NCBI GenBank assembly: GCA_033807695.1
Contig: CM066301.1
Coordinates: 124,001 to 188,000 of the forward strand
Length of the DNA: 64,000 bases
Direction: 5' to 3'
Source: Daedaleopsis sinensis
Taxonomy: Eukaryota; Basidiomycota; Agaricomycetes; Polyporales; Polyporaceae
Made by a program: the position numbers and the translations under genes. Below, one piece after another: positions 35,314-45,572 of the stretch. The notes under the pieces were generated by a model, which had not been told where the DNA came from, did not search any database, and saw only the letters and a list, made by a program, of their open reading frames with translations. Positions within the stretch are counted from its first letter, which is position 1, and the number at the start of each line of letters is the position of its first letter.

Positions 35314-36632
35314 ATGACCCCGACTATCCAGAAGATCTCAGCTGTTCCCCAGCCTCACCAGCCCTGGGCAGTCATCAGCGACTGGCCGGTCCAAACCCCG
35401 GGCGCGAACGACATCCTCGTCAAAGTCTACGCCGCCGCCATTAACCCCTCAGAGTGGAAGATCCAGGCGTTCGCACCGCCCTTCATCTCTGAGTACCCGT
35501 TCATCGGTGGCTTGGATGGCGCCGGGATCGTAGAAGAGGTCGGCGCGGAGGTCACCACTTTTGCCAAGGGTGACAAAGTGTGAGTGTCTGGCCATGTCCC
35601 GCACGCTTCCAGCCGCTGATTCGTGCTCCCGGAACAGCTTCTTCCCTGGCGATTTCAGTCAGCTGCATGCGACCTTCAAGCAGTACACCGTCGTTCCCGC
35701 GAACATCGTTGCCAATGTACGCCGTATCGCTACAACCGTACCGGCCAAGACTAACATGCCTCGCACACAGATCCCCGAGAAGATCTCCTTCGACCAGGCC
35801 GCGTCGATCCCGGTCGCACTCGCCACCGTCGCGACCGGTCTCTGGAGCCACCACCCCGACGCCGAGTCCGTCGACTTCCCCGCCCCCTGGGAGGCGGGCG
35901 GCACGACCAAGTTCGCCGGGCAAGCCGCGCTCGTCATTGGGGGCTCGTCCTCCATCGGCCAGTACGGTCAGTCGTCCAGAGCCCCCATAACCCCCGCGGT
36001 CCCCGGCTGACACCTCCTTTGGGATCACAGCCATCCAGATGGCGAAGCTCCAAGGCTTCTCGCCGATCATCGCGACCTCCTCCCTCAAGCACGCGCCGTT
36101 CCTCCAAACCCTCGGCGCGACACACGTCCTCGACCGCACGCTCCCCACCCAAGCTCTCGCCAGCGCGCTCGCCGCGCTCCTGGGCAGCAAGCCGCTCGCA
36201 TACGCGTTCGACGCAATCTCCGAGGAGGACACGCAGCATCTCGCGTACGACGCGCTCGCCCCGGGCGGCGCGCTCGTCGTGACCGACCCGCGCTCCGCGC
36301 CGCTCCTGCAGCCGAAGCTCGCACGGGACGCCGCGGCGGGGCTCGCCCCGAAGAAGATCGCGCACCCGTTCGCGAGCTTCGCGCTGCCTGCGAACGCGGC
36401 GGTCGGCGAGGCGCTGTACAAGCGCGTCACGGACTGGCTCCGCACCGGGACTCTTGTGGTACGTCGTGCTAGCCGTGATGAATTGCGGAGGTGCTGATGC
36501 TTGGGGGTGCAGCCGAACCGTGTGGAGGTCCTCCCTGGCGGTCTACAGGGCGTCGGAGAGGGAAGCGAGCGCATGCGGGAGGGCAAGGTCAGCGGGATCA
36601 AGCTGATCGTCCGCCCGCAGGAGACCGCTTGA
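35314..36632 (+). CDS. MDR-superfamily dehydrogenase / trans-enoyl-reductase-like, copy 2
   Basis: Five exons in phase: 35314-35579, 35638-35716, 35771-35966, 36031-36458, 36513-36632 (362 aa). Exons 1-4 have the same lengths as copy 1 (266, 79, 196, 428 nt). It has a GroES-like domain (ILVKVYAAAINPSEWKI, GGLDGAGIVEEVG), a nucleotide-binding turn VIGGSSSIGQY, then ATHVLDRT, LAPGGALVVTDP and ending KVSGIKLIVRPQETA. Zinc ligands are absent as in copy 1, so an NADPH-dependent reductase of unknown substrate is expected. Exon 4 is unusually GC-rich with an Ala-rich helix region (LASALAALLGSK), which differs from copy 1 and suggests long separate evolution or compositional drift. Downstream on the same strand lies the FbxWD3 pseudogene, as FbxWD1 follows copy 1. 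Confidence 0.92.
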
Positions 36633-37465
36633 GCGTGTCAAGCTGCAAGCAACGCGGGATGCGTTAGAGCCGATCGAAATGCCCCAAGTATCATGTCATG
36701 CATCATGAGCTAAACGTCTTATAGTGTTGCATAGAAATGAGCTGTAACTGTCACTAAATTGGGGACGACCTATCTCAATGAGAAACTGATATCGTGACTG
36801 GGCCGGTCGGCGGTGTCGACTCGGCACGGCGTTCAATACGAGTACAAGTCACTAGGGGACCGACGGGATGCACCGTCACAGCTAAGTATTGCTCTTTCGT
36901 GTCCTTGATAATAAATCTTGAACGGTACGTATGCATGTCGAGTACAGAAGCTCGAGTGAGGATCTGAGTCAGTGACGACTTTCAATTTGACGGACTCGGA
37001 GGAGTTACGACTCCGAGTCCCCGCTGGAAAAGGTAGCTTAGACGCCAGCTGTAGCGGCAACGGCCGACGTAGGCGCCACGCGAGTCAAATTATTCTTGAC
37101 TGCATTCAACTTCGAATTCCATGTCGTCTTCCTCCCATGGCTTTATCTCATGTACAGCTTGACATCAGCGCTCCAATACTTCTGCAAGACCTCCCATCCA
37201 GTGAAACTGGCCATAGAGTCATCGATCTGCGCCGACAAGTGCCGACCGATTGTGACCTATCAAGCACGGACAACAGTGGTAGACGTTTGGCCTCAGACGG
37301 GTTCAAAGACTTGGCAGCGCGACGGAGTCGAGCGCACGATTAAATTTAAGTCGAAAATGCACCACACGGGCGAACTACCACATGCTATGCCCAAGGACGA
37401 GGAAGGTGCATAATTCCGCTCGGTAGATGCATTACTGACGTAGTACCTTTCCTTCGTCCACCACC
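36633..37465. other. Spacer between reductase copy 2 and FbxWD3
   Basis: No gene is seen; AT-richer than the flanks. Confidence 0.5.
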
Positions 37466-39265
37466 ATGGCACCCGCGATTCCCCTTCGAAGTGGTGGAAC
37501 ATATCATTGACTCCCTCGCTGACGACCGTCTTTTGCTTCTCGCATGCGCTCTCACCTCCCTCCGCTGGACAACTAGGATTAACTCTCACCTGTTTCGGAC
37601 GCTCCTCATGCAGACTCTCAGACAGCTCTATTCACTTCATCGCACTCTCACCTCGGATCTTACTCTTGGATTATATTGATCAGCCGTCGTAATCATTTGC
37701 AACACCCTTATCCAAGAAATGGATGCAGGCGTCCGACCATCATCGAGCCCCACGCCGCCGTCGAGAGCACCACGGTCTGTCTTCGCCCCCACCTTCCGAA
37801 CCTACGGAGCTGGTCGTACGAGGTCAGTAGTCCACACTAAGCGCAAGTTGTATGCGACTATGTTCACTGGCTATATGTCGCGTCTTCGCGCATCTCTTCG
37901 ATCGCGATTGAGACCACTCTCCGTGAGTTGGATCCTACTATAATCGCCCTGGTTCGAGCTGTCACTGATACATGTGTTAGTGCTGCTATGTCTCGCCTGA
38001 ATTGGCTCGCGTACTCCGGCTGATCACGGCTCCATCCGTTGAAGTCCTCACTATGAGCTTTGCGCTTAGCGATCATCCATAATTCGAAGAGATTGAGTGT
38101 AAGAAGCTCGCTCATGGCAATTAGGCATATTGATGGATATTATCGAACAGATATAATATCCTCAAAGACTCTTTCGAGCTACATTCGACTCCGCGCTCTC
38201 CGATTACTGGCAACCGCACTCTACTTAGACTCTACTCGTATCACGCACCAGTAAACCTTGATTATCTTTCCAAGGTCTTGAAGGACGCCCTTCCGCACAC
38301 CGTCACATGGCTGTATATTGACTACACGAAGCTCTCTACAGTCAGTATGTTTGCCTACTTCGATAACAGGAATACATCCATACTGGCATGGATACACACA
38401 GCGCCAGCGACTTTGGCAGCGAGGATTGGATTCGGTCCAACACTCGAGAAATCATGGCCTCTCTGTCCGGCGTTCAAGTCGTCACTCACGTGTGCCTCTC
38501 AGACAAGAGAATTGTATTCATGGGAGACGACGATGTCATACGCACCATCGACATTGCAACTGACGAAGAAACAGCCATTCATCACAAACAAACCCGCTCG
38601 CAACCCTCGGAGCTCTGTCATGGTGCCTTCCTCGTCTCTCTCGACGAGCACTGGCTGGCCGACTGGCATACACGGGGCACCATACGCGTATGGAACCTCG
38701 CAGCCAAGGCCCCGAGTCTCCGCATGGAATTTACTCTCCCGCCGTCGCATGGGCATGGACACGAAGAGATCCTCGCGGCCGCTTCCTCGCCGCACGACAT
38801 CTCCTTTATAGGCGTGTCTAGTCGCGGAATGCTCTGGTCCTGGGATATTGCGACCGGCATCCCGCTCCGTCGTCCGAATCCCGCACTCTCCACTCCTACA
38901 GCATTGGTCGCACCCACCATCTCGTTCTCGGGCGACGGGACGCACCTCGCATGGACAAGCAATAGTACCTCCGAGTTTGTCGCGGATCGTCTTCGGAGTC
39001 CAAGCTCGGACACAGCGCGCCCATTCTCGCGTTTTCCTTCTCGCCGGACGGGAGATATGTCGCGACCGCATCGACCAACCAGTCGGTGCGGCTCTGGTGC
39101 CCGCGCGACGCGCTCTGCGTGAGGAGGTTCACGGAGCACTGTGGGCGCGTTACGCACGTGGCTATATCAGAAGACATGATCTCGCGGATCTCAGGCGAAG
39201 AGGATGGTACTGTACGGATCCGCAAAATGGACGATATTCTGACTTGGGAGAACGTTTGGGCATAA
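37466..39265 (+). pseudogene. F-box/LRR-like/WD40 protein copy 3 (FbxWD3), heavily decayed
   Basis: Homology to FbxWD2 can be followed from ATG 37466 to the stop at 39263-39265, but in several frames. The F-box (PFEVVEHIIDSLADDRLL) is one base out of frame with the ATG; the segment EPHAAVESTTVCLRPHLPNL is in another frame and soon meets a stop; the middle part (LRALRLLATAL, then LKDALPHTVTWLYIDYTKL) is again shifted. The region matching the end of exon 3 and the first WD blades is deleted. The WD part from about 38388 is open (WLADWHTRGTIRVWNL) and then shifts frame near 39000 before the last repeats (PDGRYVATASTNQSVRLW) and ILTWENVWA. This is a pseudogene with at least four frame changes and one deletion. 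Confidence 0.85.
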
Positions 39266-39452
39266 GCTGTAGCTTGTCATGGCTCCCGCATGGTACGATT
39301 CCCTCATCGGATAGCATCTATTCTAATTCTTCGCCTTGCATCCTTACAGTACAAGGTTGGTGCGCCCCATATGCAATATCTAGGTTGTACCTCTGAAAGG
39401 AAGGGAACCCGAAACACCGCTCACGGCGTCATCTTGACTCATGGCCATGTGG

Positions 39453-40387
39453 TCATGGTTTAATTTTGGTCAGAGCTGCTAGCTCCTCTTCTCCCTTGGC
39501 CACATCGTTCGCAAACGCATCACCGAACACCCGCTTGATGAGGGTCATCTTGTATCCCTTCTCGCTAAAGCTTCAACACCGCCGCCACGCACCCCGCGAT
39601 AGTCAGAGCCCGTTCATCATTGCAGGCTCAGGATCAGCACTCACTCGACTCGGTCCCCGATCGGCCGCCTCCACTCCTCGCGATACCGCATCACGTTCGC
39701 GGCGAGCTCGACGCCGAGCGTATAGTACTCGTCGACCTGGAGCGCATCCTCACGCTGGAGCACGTCCTCGAGCGCGGTCGGAAGGAGCATCTTCGCGTCG
39801 TACTGCCGCGCGACGGCGAGGCGGACGACGCAGTCTTCGCCTTGCGCGATGTTCGCGAGGGCGATGAGCCTCAGCGCGTCGAACCTCCAGCGTGTGGCGA
39901 GCCTGATGACGTTGAGCCACGAGGTCGGTGCAGCCATAATCTTGCAGTCGATACTACGGGCGAGGTGCAGAAGATGAGTGGAGGGGCGCTCCGGCGAGCG
40001 TACACTGAGACTCACTGGTACGGAGCGGCTATGAGCACTTCGAGGAAGTCCCGGAACTCTTGGACTGTGGTCTCCTCGAGGAGATGAGCGGCTCTCTTTG
40101 ACTCCCTCGGGACGCTAGTGTCTGCGCTGACGGTCTTGTCACTTGGGCCCAGCTTGAGTAGTCGACAGAAGTACTCCGATTCCTCCAGATGGTGCTGGGG
40201 TATACGAAACAAGGTGCGCTCCACCTAAGCGAAGTTCCTAGTGAGCATGCTATTCCGAGTCGTATAACATGGCTCGTGCATCAAGCGCGATACTGACCTC
40301 GAACGTCCGAAGGTGGTAGTAGAAGTCGGGATCGCGTGTGCTTCTTGCCTCCACGGGCGACACGGACTGGGAGTCCTGGCGCTTCAT
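39453..40387 (-). CDS. BTB/POZ-domain protein 2
   Basis: Four exons in phase from ATG 40387: 40387-40298, 40224-40016, 39953-39645, 39570-39453 (241 aa). The BTB core reads FYYHLRTFE/VERTLFRIPQHHLEESEYF, then EFRDFLEVLIAAPY, and the BACK-like helices WLNVIRLATRWRFDALRLIA and ARQYDAKMLLPTALEDVL. The last exon gives VFGDAFANDVAKGEEELAAL, matching the end of BTB3 (VFGSAFAKEVKEAAK). Exon junctions fall at the same positions as in BTB3, so the two are a tandem pair on the same strand 276 bp apart. Possible CUL3 adaptor; partner unknown. Confidence 0.85.
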
Positions 40388-40663
40388 TGACGACCAATGG
40401 GGGGGACGTGTGATGAAGTAGAGAGTAGAGCTGCTCACTAGGAGGGCGGTGGGCCTGTGATCAAATACGTGCCTCATATAATCCGTACGCTTGGACACGA
40501 CTATGGAAACTACAATTCTACTATCGCAGGACCGAACGACTTGCCACAGAGCTGATTAGGTTGCGAAGGTCGCTGGAGTACAAGATATCGCCGTATATTG
40601 TTGCGGTAGAGCCAGGCCGCGGATCTCAAGGAGATGCAACAAGAAACAGTCGTAAACGGATAC

Positions 40664-41528
40664 TCATACACTGTTCATCGCACCAGTGTGAGTCGCTTTT
40701 GCAGCCTCCTTCACCTCCTTCGCGAATGCAGATCCGAATACGCTCTCGAGATAGCCGTTACGAATCCGTTCGACGTGCCTAAATGTGTCTCTGTGGTAAA
40801 GCAAGTGTTCACATGAATTAGAAAGTGTTATGCCCCGTACGTTCAAACCGGCATTCACATACCGGATTTTAGCACCGTGCCTCCGACACTTCTCCCGGTA
40901 CGTGACGACGTTCACAAACGTCTGTGAGCCGAGGAGCTCGTGGTCTGTAGTATCGAGCGGGCGGTCGCGGTCCACTATATCGTCGAGAGCGGCTGGGAGG
41001 AGGTCTTTGACACCAAACTGAGTTCCCACCGCGAGCCGGAGGGAAGGGTCCTCAAGCTTGCGAATCTGCGCGATGACATCGGCGCGGAGCGCGTCGAACC
41101 CCCAAATTGTTGCGAGTCTCATGACGGAAATCCACGCAGACGCACTGAACCTGCTGGTTGTCCTGTACAGCAGTTGAATAAGCATGTAAGGTGCACACGT
41201 AAAATAACGGGGAAAAGATGTACGTACGTTTGCTGGCGCGGGGAGAGCAAAAACCGCAGAAAGTAGCGGAACTCATGCTCTGTGGCGTCCGTCAGGGCGT
41301 ACCGGGGCGAGGTCCCGGACCAATCAGATGGCCCGCTGAACAAGTATTGGAAGAAAGACGACTGCTCAAAAAGATATTTCGGTAAGCGAAACAGGGTTTG
41401 CCCAATCTGCGGCTGAATCAATCTTGAAACAAAGTAGAGACGAGTCCAGATAGCTGATAGCATACCTCGAAATCCACGAAGGCCAGGTAAAACTCGTCAT
41501 CGGGGACTGGGACAGTGCTTGTAAGCAT
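40664..41528 (-). CDS. BTB/POZ-domain protein 3
   Basis: Four exons in phase from ATG 41528: 41528-41466, 41406-41228, 41162-40863, 40790-40664 (222 aa). The core reads EFYLAFVDFE/IGQTLFRLPKYLFEQSSFF, then EFRYFLRFLLSP, AWISVMRLATIWGFDALRA and LAVGTQFGVKDLLPAALDDI, with a basic loop YREKCRRHGAKI and C-terminal VFGSAFAKEVKEAAK. Structure and intron positions match BTB2 immediately downstream. BTB1 at 32-34 kb belongs to the same wider family but has different exon boundaries. No lesion is seen. Confidence 0.85.
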
Positions 41529-42978
41529 GGTGAGATGACGTCCGAAGAGGAATGTAGCAGCGATTGACATACCGGCGGTGTCACGATGCACGGTTTATAT
41601 GCCATCGGTGAGGTGGAGATGGTACCGCAGCACAGGGCGACGATCCTCCTTGCGTTTACGCTCCGAGCAGCAGCGTGCTATGCGAATCAGTACGATCTCA
41701 TGCTTGCATAGTCATGTAGAACGAATCGGGGAATATAACTACCGCTAATTCAAATCTGTTGTCAAAATTCCCTAGTATGAAGTCTCCACGAGGCCCGCCG
41801 CAACTCATGGGTTCCTTAGTTCATCAAAAAGGGTTATCCTGGAAGTGTCTCTACTGGTAGTGTGCCTGCATACCTTCAGAAGGCAACTTGAAGGGAATCG
41901 CTTGAATATGCATTCGTGTACGATGTCCGAACCCGGCGGGTAGGGTGCCATGACGTCCGAGCGAGCAAATCGCCTATCTGCAAGGCTGAGAAGTTAGAAG
42001 TACAGGTAGAGGACACTTAAGCACTTACGCAAGGTACGTAGATTGTCGAGCGGGTCGTCGGTCGAGTTGCTCCTAGCCGAGCACGTAGAGGTACCCACTG
42101 CGTGCATCCCCAGATATCAAGCCCTTTGACACGCTGCCAAGTCGGCTTGAAATGTTTGTGACATCCTTCACCGACAAAGGACCCTTTGTCTGATTCAGTG
42201 ACAGGAAAGATGGGGGATGTATGTCTTGCGCACCGAAATCTGGGGATGCATGCGGTGGGTTGGGCCGTAAGGAGTTGGTTAGGCGCCGAACGATCCTTTC
42301 CCTTCGTACCGTCATCGTCAAGTCGACCAGCCAGCCCCTCCGGCATTTCTGCGACCCTCGACCCTTTTATTTAGACTATAGAGCCTTCTCCGAGCCGACT
42401 TGCGTCACCCCGAGTCGTCGACTACCTCTTGAGAACCCAAGTAACTCGTCGAAGCCGTCCGTCGCGTCGCATCGATAAGCGCTCGTCGACGTGACAGCGC
42501 ATACCTGCCCTCATCCTCTCCTTTCTAGTCGGATATCTTGCAGGTACCGTAGACCCCTCCGGAACTGTAACTCTAGAGTGTAGGCATGCTTAATGTACAC
42601 GTCAAGATCACCAGACGCGGTCGAAGTCCGCCTTTTCTCGTCGGATAGGCGCCGGCCCCGGTCATGCTCGACAAGTCGAACCTCGCAACCCAGTCCATGC
42701 GGAGCCCCTGAGAACGCCTTCGGCGCGTCGTAGTGAACGTAGGACCTGTGTTTAAACAGTACGCCAACTTATTCTGCTCTCATTAACACGATTTGAAAGC
42801 TTCTTCTTTTGACCTCGTTCTAGTACCAGGCTCACTTTTCCTTCACAACTTGAACAGGGGTGACCGACTTGCCCCTCACACCGTTAGAGTTGTGCTTTGA
42901 TCATTCTAGGTATATAATAAATATCTACTTACTAGACAACGCGACCGTTTCAGATGCCATTTGACGTATTGGCCATTT
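41529..42978. other. Gene-free stretch
   Basis: No supported gene between BTB3 and the FbxWD4 remnant; short frames without coding bias. Confidence 0.5.
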
Positions 42979-43680
42979 CTACTTCCACTTGCGTTTCTCA
43001 GTTCTCCAGCTCTCGTCCAGGATCCAAGTACCGCTCCTGTAGTCAACTTCGTCTTGAACGTCCGGGACCTCGCCCTGCGGAAGAAACTCCTCCATCGTGT
43101 ACAGGCACACCGTCCCATCGTCAGCTCCCGAGACCAGGAAACGTCCATTCCCCGAGATCGCCACGTGAGTGACCCCTCCGTTCAAGTGGCCCTTCAACGT
43201 CTGGATACACGCTCCGTCACTCGTCCTCCACACGCACACCGTTCTATCCGCGGAGGCTGTTGCAATGTACGCGCCCCTAGGTGAGAACGCGAATGCGTGT
43301 ACTGGCGCGCTATGTCCGTGCAGGTGGAGCATCGTATAGGGTCGTTGAGCGAGATCGACAATCGTCGCACAGTGGCCACTCGTGGGAGCTGATGTATCCG
43401 AGCGAAGCGGTGGAGATGGGTTCGAATGTGAGTCCTCGGTGGACGTCCAGGCAGCTAGCATACCGTCCCGGGCAAACGATATGTCAGAGTTCTGTGCGAA
43501 GGTGACCATATCGTTGATTCTTGTTAGGCGTCCAGTCGGAACTCCCGTCGTGACGTCCCAACGCCAGACCCTGCCATGGGTCGTGATCGCAACGAGAGTG
43601 GCGCGGTGTGGATCGAACGTCGGCGTTAGCACCTCTTCGGGTGTCAACCGCGCAGTATATGCGTGGTGCGGAGCTGCTCA
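42979..43680 (-). pseudogene. F-box/WD40 protein copy 4 (FbxWD4), C-terminal WD40 remnant
   Basis: An open frame to the stop at 42979 aligns with the WD40 half of FbxWD1-3: LTPEEVLTPTFDPHRATLVA, GRVWRWDVTTGVPTGRLTR, then two canonical repeats (FSPRGAYIATASADRTVCVW, GNGRFLVSGADDGTVCLY) and a tail longer than the other copies (about 30 residues). The F-box, the LRR-like middle and the first WD blades are missing. Upstream in frame is a stop, and the adjacent sequence is a 2OG-oxygenase fragment and then an LTR element, so the copy was truncated before or by rearrangement. No start codon is convincing. Confidence 0.75.
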
Positions 43681-43681
43681 C

Positions 43682-43872
43682 CGTATGTGTTAAGCTTGTA
43701 CTGCTTCACGTTGAATGGCGTGTTGTTCCTGCTTTCCGAATAGAGTATCGGTGTAGTGCATGACGCTGAGGACGTCCGAGCCGTGCGGTCTCGCAGGCCC
43801 CCGCAAATACTTACAACGAGAGCAGAAATACTTCTCAACGGGGTTGTCGCAAAGGTCGCCATACCTGGTCAA
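43682..43872 (-). pseudogene. Fragment of a 2OG-Fe(II) oxygenase exon
   Basis: Minus-strand sequence gives VLSVMHYTDTLFGKQEQHAI in one frame and VKQYKLNTYG in another, matching GLLDCIRTNL and ELYKLNVYG of the intact oxygenase at 48408-49921. The match ends at a GTGAGC donor at exactly the same codon position (TAC G/GT) as exon 2 of that gene. One indel separates the frames and no other exon is present. It is therefore a decayed fragment, lying 5 bp from the LTR element. Confidence 0.5.
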
Positions 43873-43877
43873 GTAGT

Positions 43878-44164
43878 TGTTGAGGTTACGAGACGAGTGC
43901 GAGAGCGAGCGAGCGGGCGAGCAAGCGAGACGGGAGCGGGACGGATTGTCCTCGGAGAGCGCCGGGGGGAAAACGGAGTGTATGGGCGCGAGAGGTCAAT
44001 CGCGTGGAGAATACAAACGTAAGCTACCCGGTATAAGTACGTAGACTAATTAGGGGCAACTATTCAAACTCAGACTGTACAGTAATACTGACTAAGCGAT
44101 CGCGGGCGCCTGGGCCCGTCTAGTACGAGCTCGAATACACTAATCTAATAGCCTAAACGTAACA
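43878..44164 (-). repeat. Left LTR (3' LTR in transcript sense)
   Basis: 287 bp, TG...CA ends, same sequence as 45281-45567 as far as can be compared by eye. Confidence 0.93.
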
Positions 44165-44375
44165 CGACCCCTCGAGCGATGTACTAGACAATCTAACAGG
44201 TCGCTACATTAGGACGAGTGATATGATCAAGCAACGGTGCAATGAGGAACACAATGTAAGGTAAAGGAAAAGAAATGGAGATATCAAACCAAATTCATCA
44301 AAAATACGGCGCCAAAAGGGGGGGTTACGGGGCAACGGAATAGAGCGGGCGGAACGTACGGTGCGACCCCTCCTT

Positions 44376-45119
44376 CTATAACGAGTGCTCGGCGCGAGCG
44401 TACGCGGCGGGCGCACCAGCGGGAGCGGCCTGCTTCGGGCAGGTGGAGCGGTAGTGCCCTTTTTCGCCACAGTTGTAGCACGTGATCCGCTCGATCGGGG
44501 TGCGCGGAGCGCGGGCGGCTGCGAGTGCGGAAGCGGGAGCGGAGTCGGGCGGGGAGACGTCCTGGCGGGAGTCTTCGTTCAGAAGACGCTTGACGACGAG
44601 TTCGACCGTGAGGTCGCTCTCGGGGGTGGCATCGAGCGTAACGACAAGGTGCTCGAACGAGGCGGGGAGGCCACCAGTAAGGACGAGAATCCGGTCTTCA
44701 TCGGTGATTGAGGCGCCGATCGAATCGAGTCGGAAGGCGGCGCGACGGACGTCCGCGATCCAGGCGGCCATCGTCTGGTCATCGCGCTTACGCATCTGGA
44801 AGAAGGCGCGGCGGCGCGCGAGGCGGGTTCCGAGACCGCGCGCCTGATGGACGGTCTGGAGCTCGGTCCACAGTTCGGAGGCGACGGCATGGTGGGCGTG
44901 GGCGAGCTGAGCCGGTTCGAGGCTCAAGATTATCTCGGCGCAGGCGGAAGCGTTCTTTTTGTTCCAAGAGCGGACGGCGGGGGAGTTCGGGGAGCCCATC
45001 GGGCGGGTGACATCGCCGGACGCGATGGGCCACAGGTCCTGGCGGACGAGGACAGCGTACATGAGGACGGACCACTCAGCGTAGTTGGTGTCGTCGAGCT
45101 TCATGATTGTGGGCGCCAT
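44376..45119 (-). CDS. Copia-type Gag polyprotein with zinc knuckle
   Basis: ATG 45119, 247 aa, intact. The start MAPTIMKLDDTNYAEWSVLM is the typical opening of Ty1/copia gag (UBN2/DUF4219 type). Middle segments LWTELQTVHQARG, AWIADVRRAAFRLDSIGAS and ILTGGLPASFEHLV-like helices follow the usual order, and near the C-terminus is a CX2CX4HX4C zinc knuckle (CYNCGEKGHYRSTC). The protein should assemble virus-like particles and bind the element RNA. It ends before any protease motif and a stop follows, so this is a stand-alone gag, not a truncated gag-pol. Confidence 0.93.
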   Translation of the reverse strand: MAPTIMKLDDTNYAEWSVLMYAVLVRQDLWPIASGDVTRPMGSPNSPAVRSWNKKNASACAEIILSLEPAQLAHAHHAVASELWTELQTVHQARGLGTRLARRRAFFQMRKRDDQTMAAWIADVRRAAFRLDSIGASITDEDRILVLTGGLPASFEHLVVTLDATPESDLTVELVVKRLLNEDSRQDVSPPDSAPASALAAARAPRTPIERITCYNCGEKGHYRSTCPKQAAPAGAPAAYARAEHSL

Positions 45120-45260
45120 GGTCGGTTCGATTCGGATGGTTCGGTTCGGGGGTTCGGTTCGGTTCGCGTGGTTTCAATCGGGGGCCACGGTTCGGTTCGT
45201 CGGCTGCGCGCGGTTTCGATCAGGGGCCGCGGTTCGGTTCGGGGTGCTCGGATGACCTCC
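45120..45260. repeat. GGTTCG-rich leader of the LTR element
   Basis: The element interior between gag start and right LTR is built of repeated GGTTCGGTTCG motifs and two longer similar blocks, probably the 5' leader (packaging or translation control) on the minus strand. Confidence 0.5.
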
Positions 45261-45280
45261 GAGTGAGGTATACGCGATTG

Positions 45281-45567
45281 TGTTGAGGTTACGAGACGAG
45301 TGCGAGAGCGAGCGAGCGGGCGAGCAAGCGAGACGGGAGCGGGACGGATTGTCCTCGGAGAGCGCCGGGGGGAAAACGGAGTGTATGGGCGCGAGAGGTC
45401 AATCGCGTGGAGAATACAAACGTAAGCTACCCGGTATAAGTACGTAGACTAATTAGGGGCAACTATTCAAACTCAGACTGTACAGTAATACTGACTAAGC
45501 GATCGCGGGCGCCTGGGCCCGTCTAGTACGAGCTCGAATACACTAATCTAATAGCCTAAACGTAACA
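45281..45567 (-). repeat. Right LTR (5' LTR in transcript sense)
   Basis: 287 bp, partner of 43878-44164, followed by the target-site copy GTAGT. Confidence 0.93.
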
Positions 45568-45572
45568 GTAGT

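Larger units (their letters stand above)
43873..45572 (-). mobile_element. Gag-only LTR retrotransposon (TR-GAG type, Copia-like gag) with 5-bp target duplication
   Basis: Two 287-bp direct repeats (43878-44164 and 45281-45567) begin TGTTGAGG and end CGTAACA on the plus strand (TG...CA termini) and are identical by eye. They are flanked by GTAGT on both sides (43873-43877, 45568-45572), a 5-bp target-site duplication. The 1,116-bp interior holds one minus-strand gag frame and no protease, integrase or reverse transcriptase, so the element must move with enzymes supplied by another copy. Transcription should run on the minus strand from the right LTR. Matching LTRs imply recent insertion. No clear primer-binding site was recognised. 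Confidence 0.93.

Noticed and set aside
43878..45567. Solo LTRs or a deleted full-length Copia element
   Set aside because: Both LTRs are complete, the target duplication is intact and the gag frame ends in a proper stop with no trace of protease, integrase or reverse transcriptase sequence.
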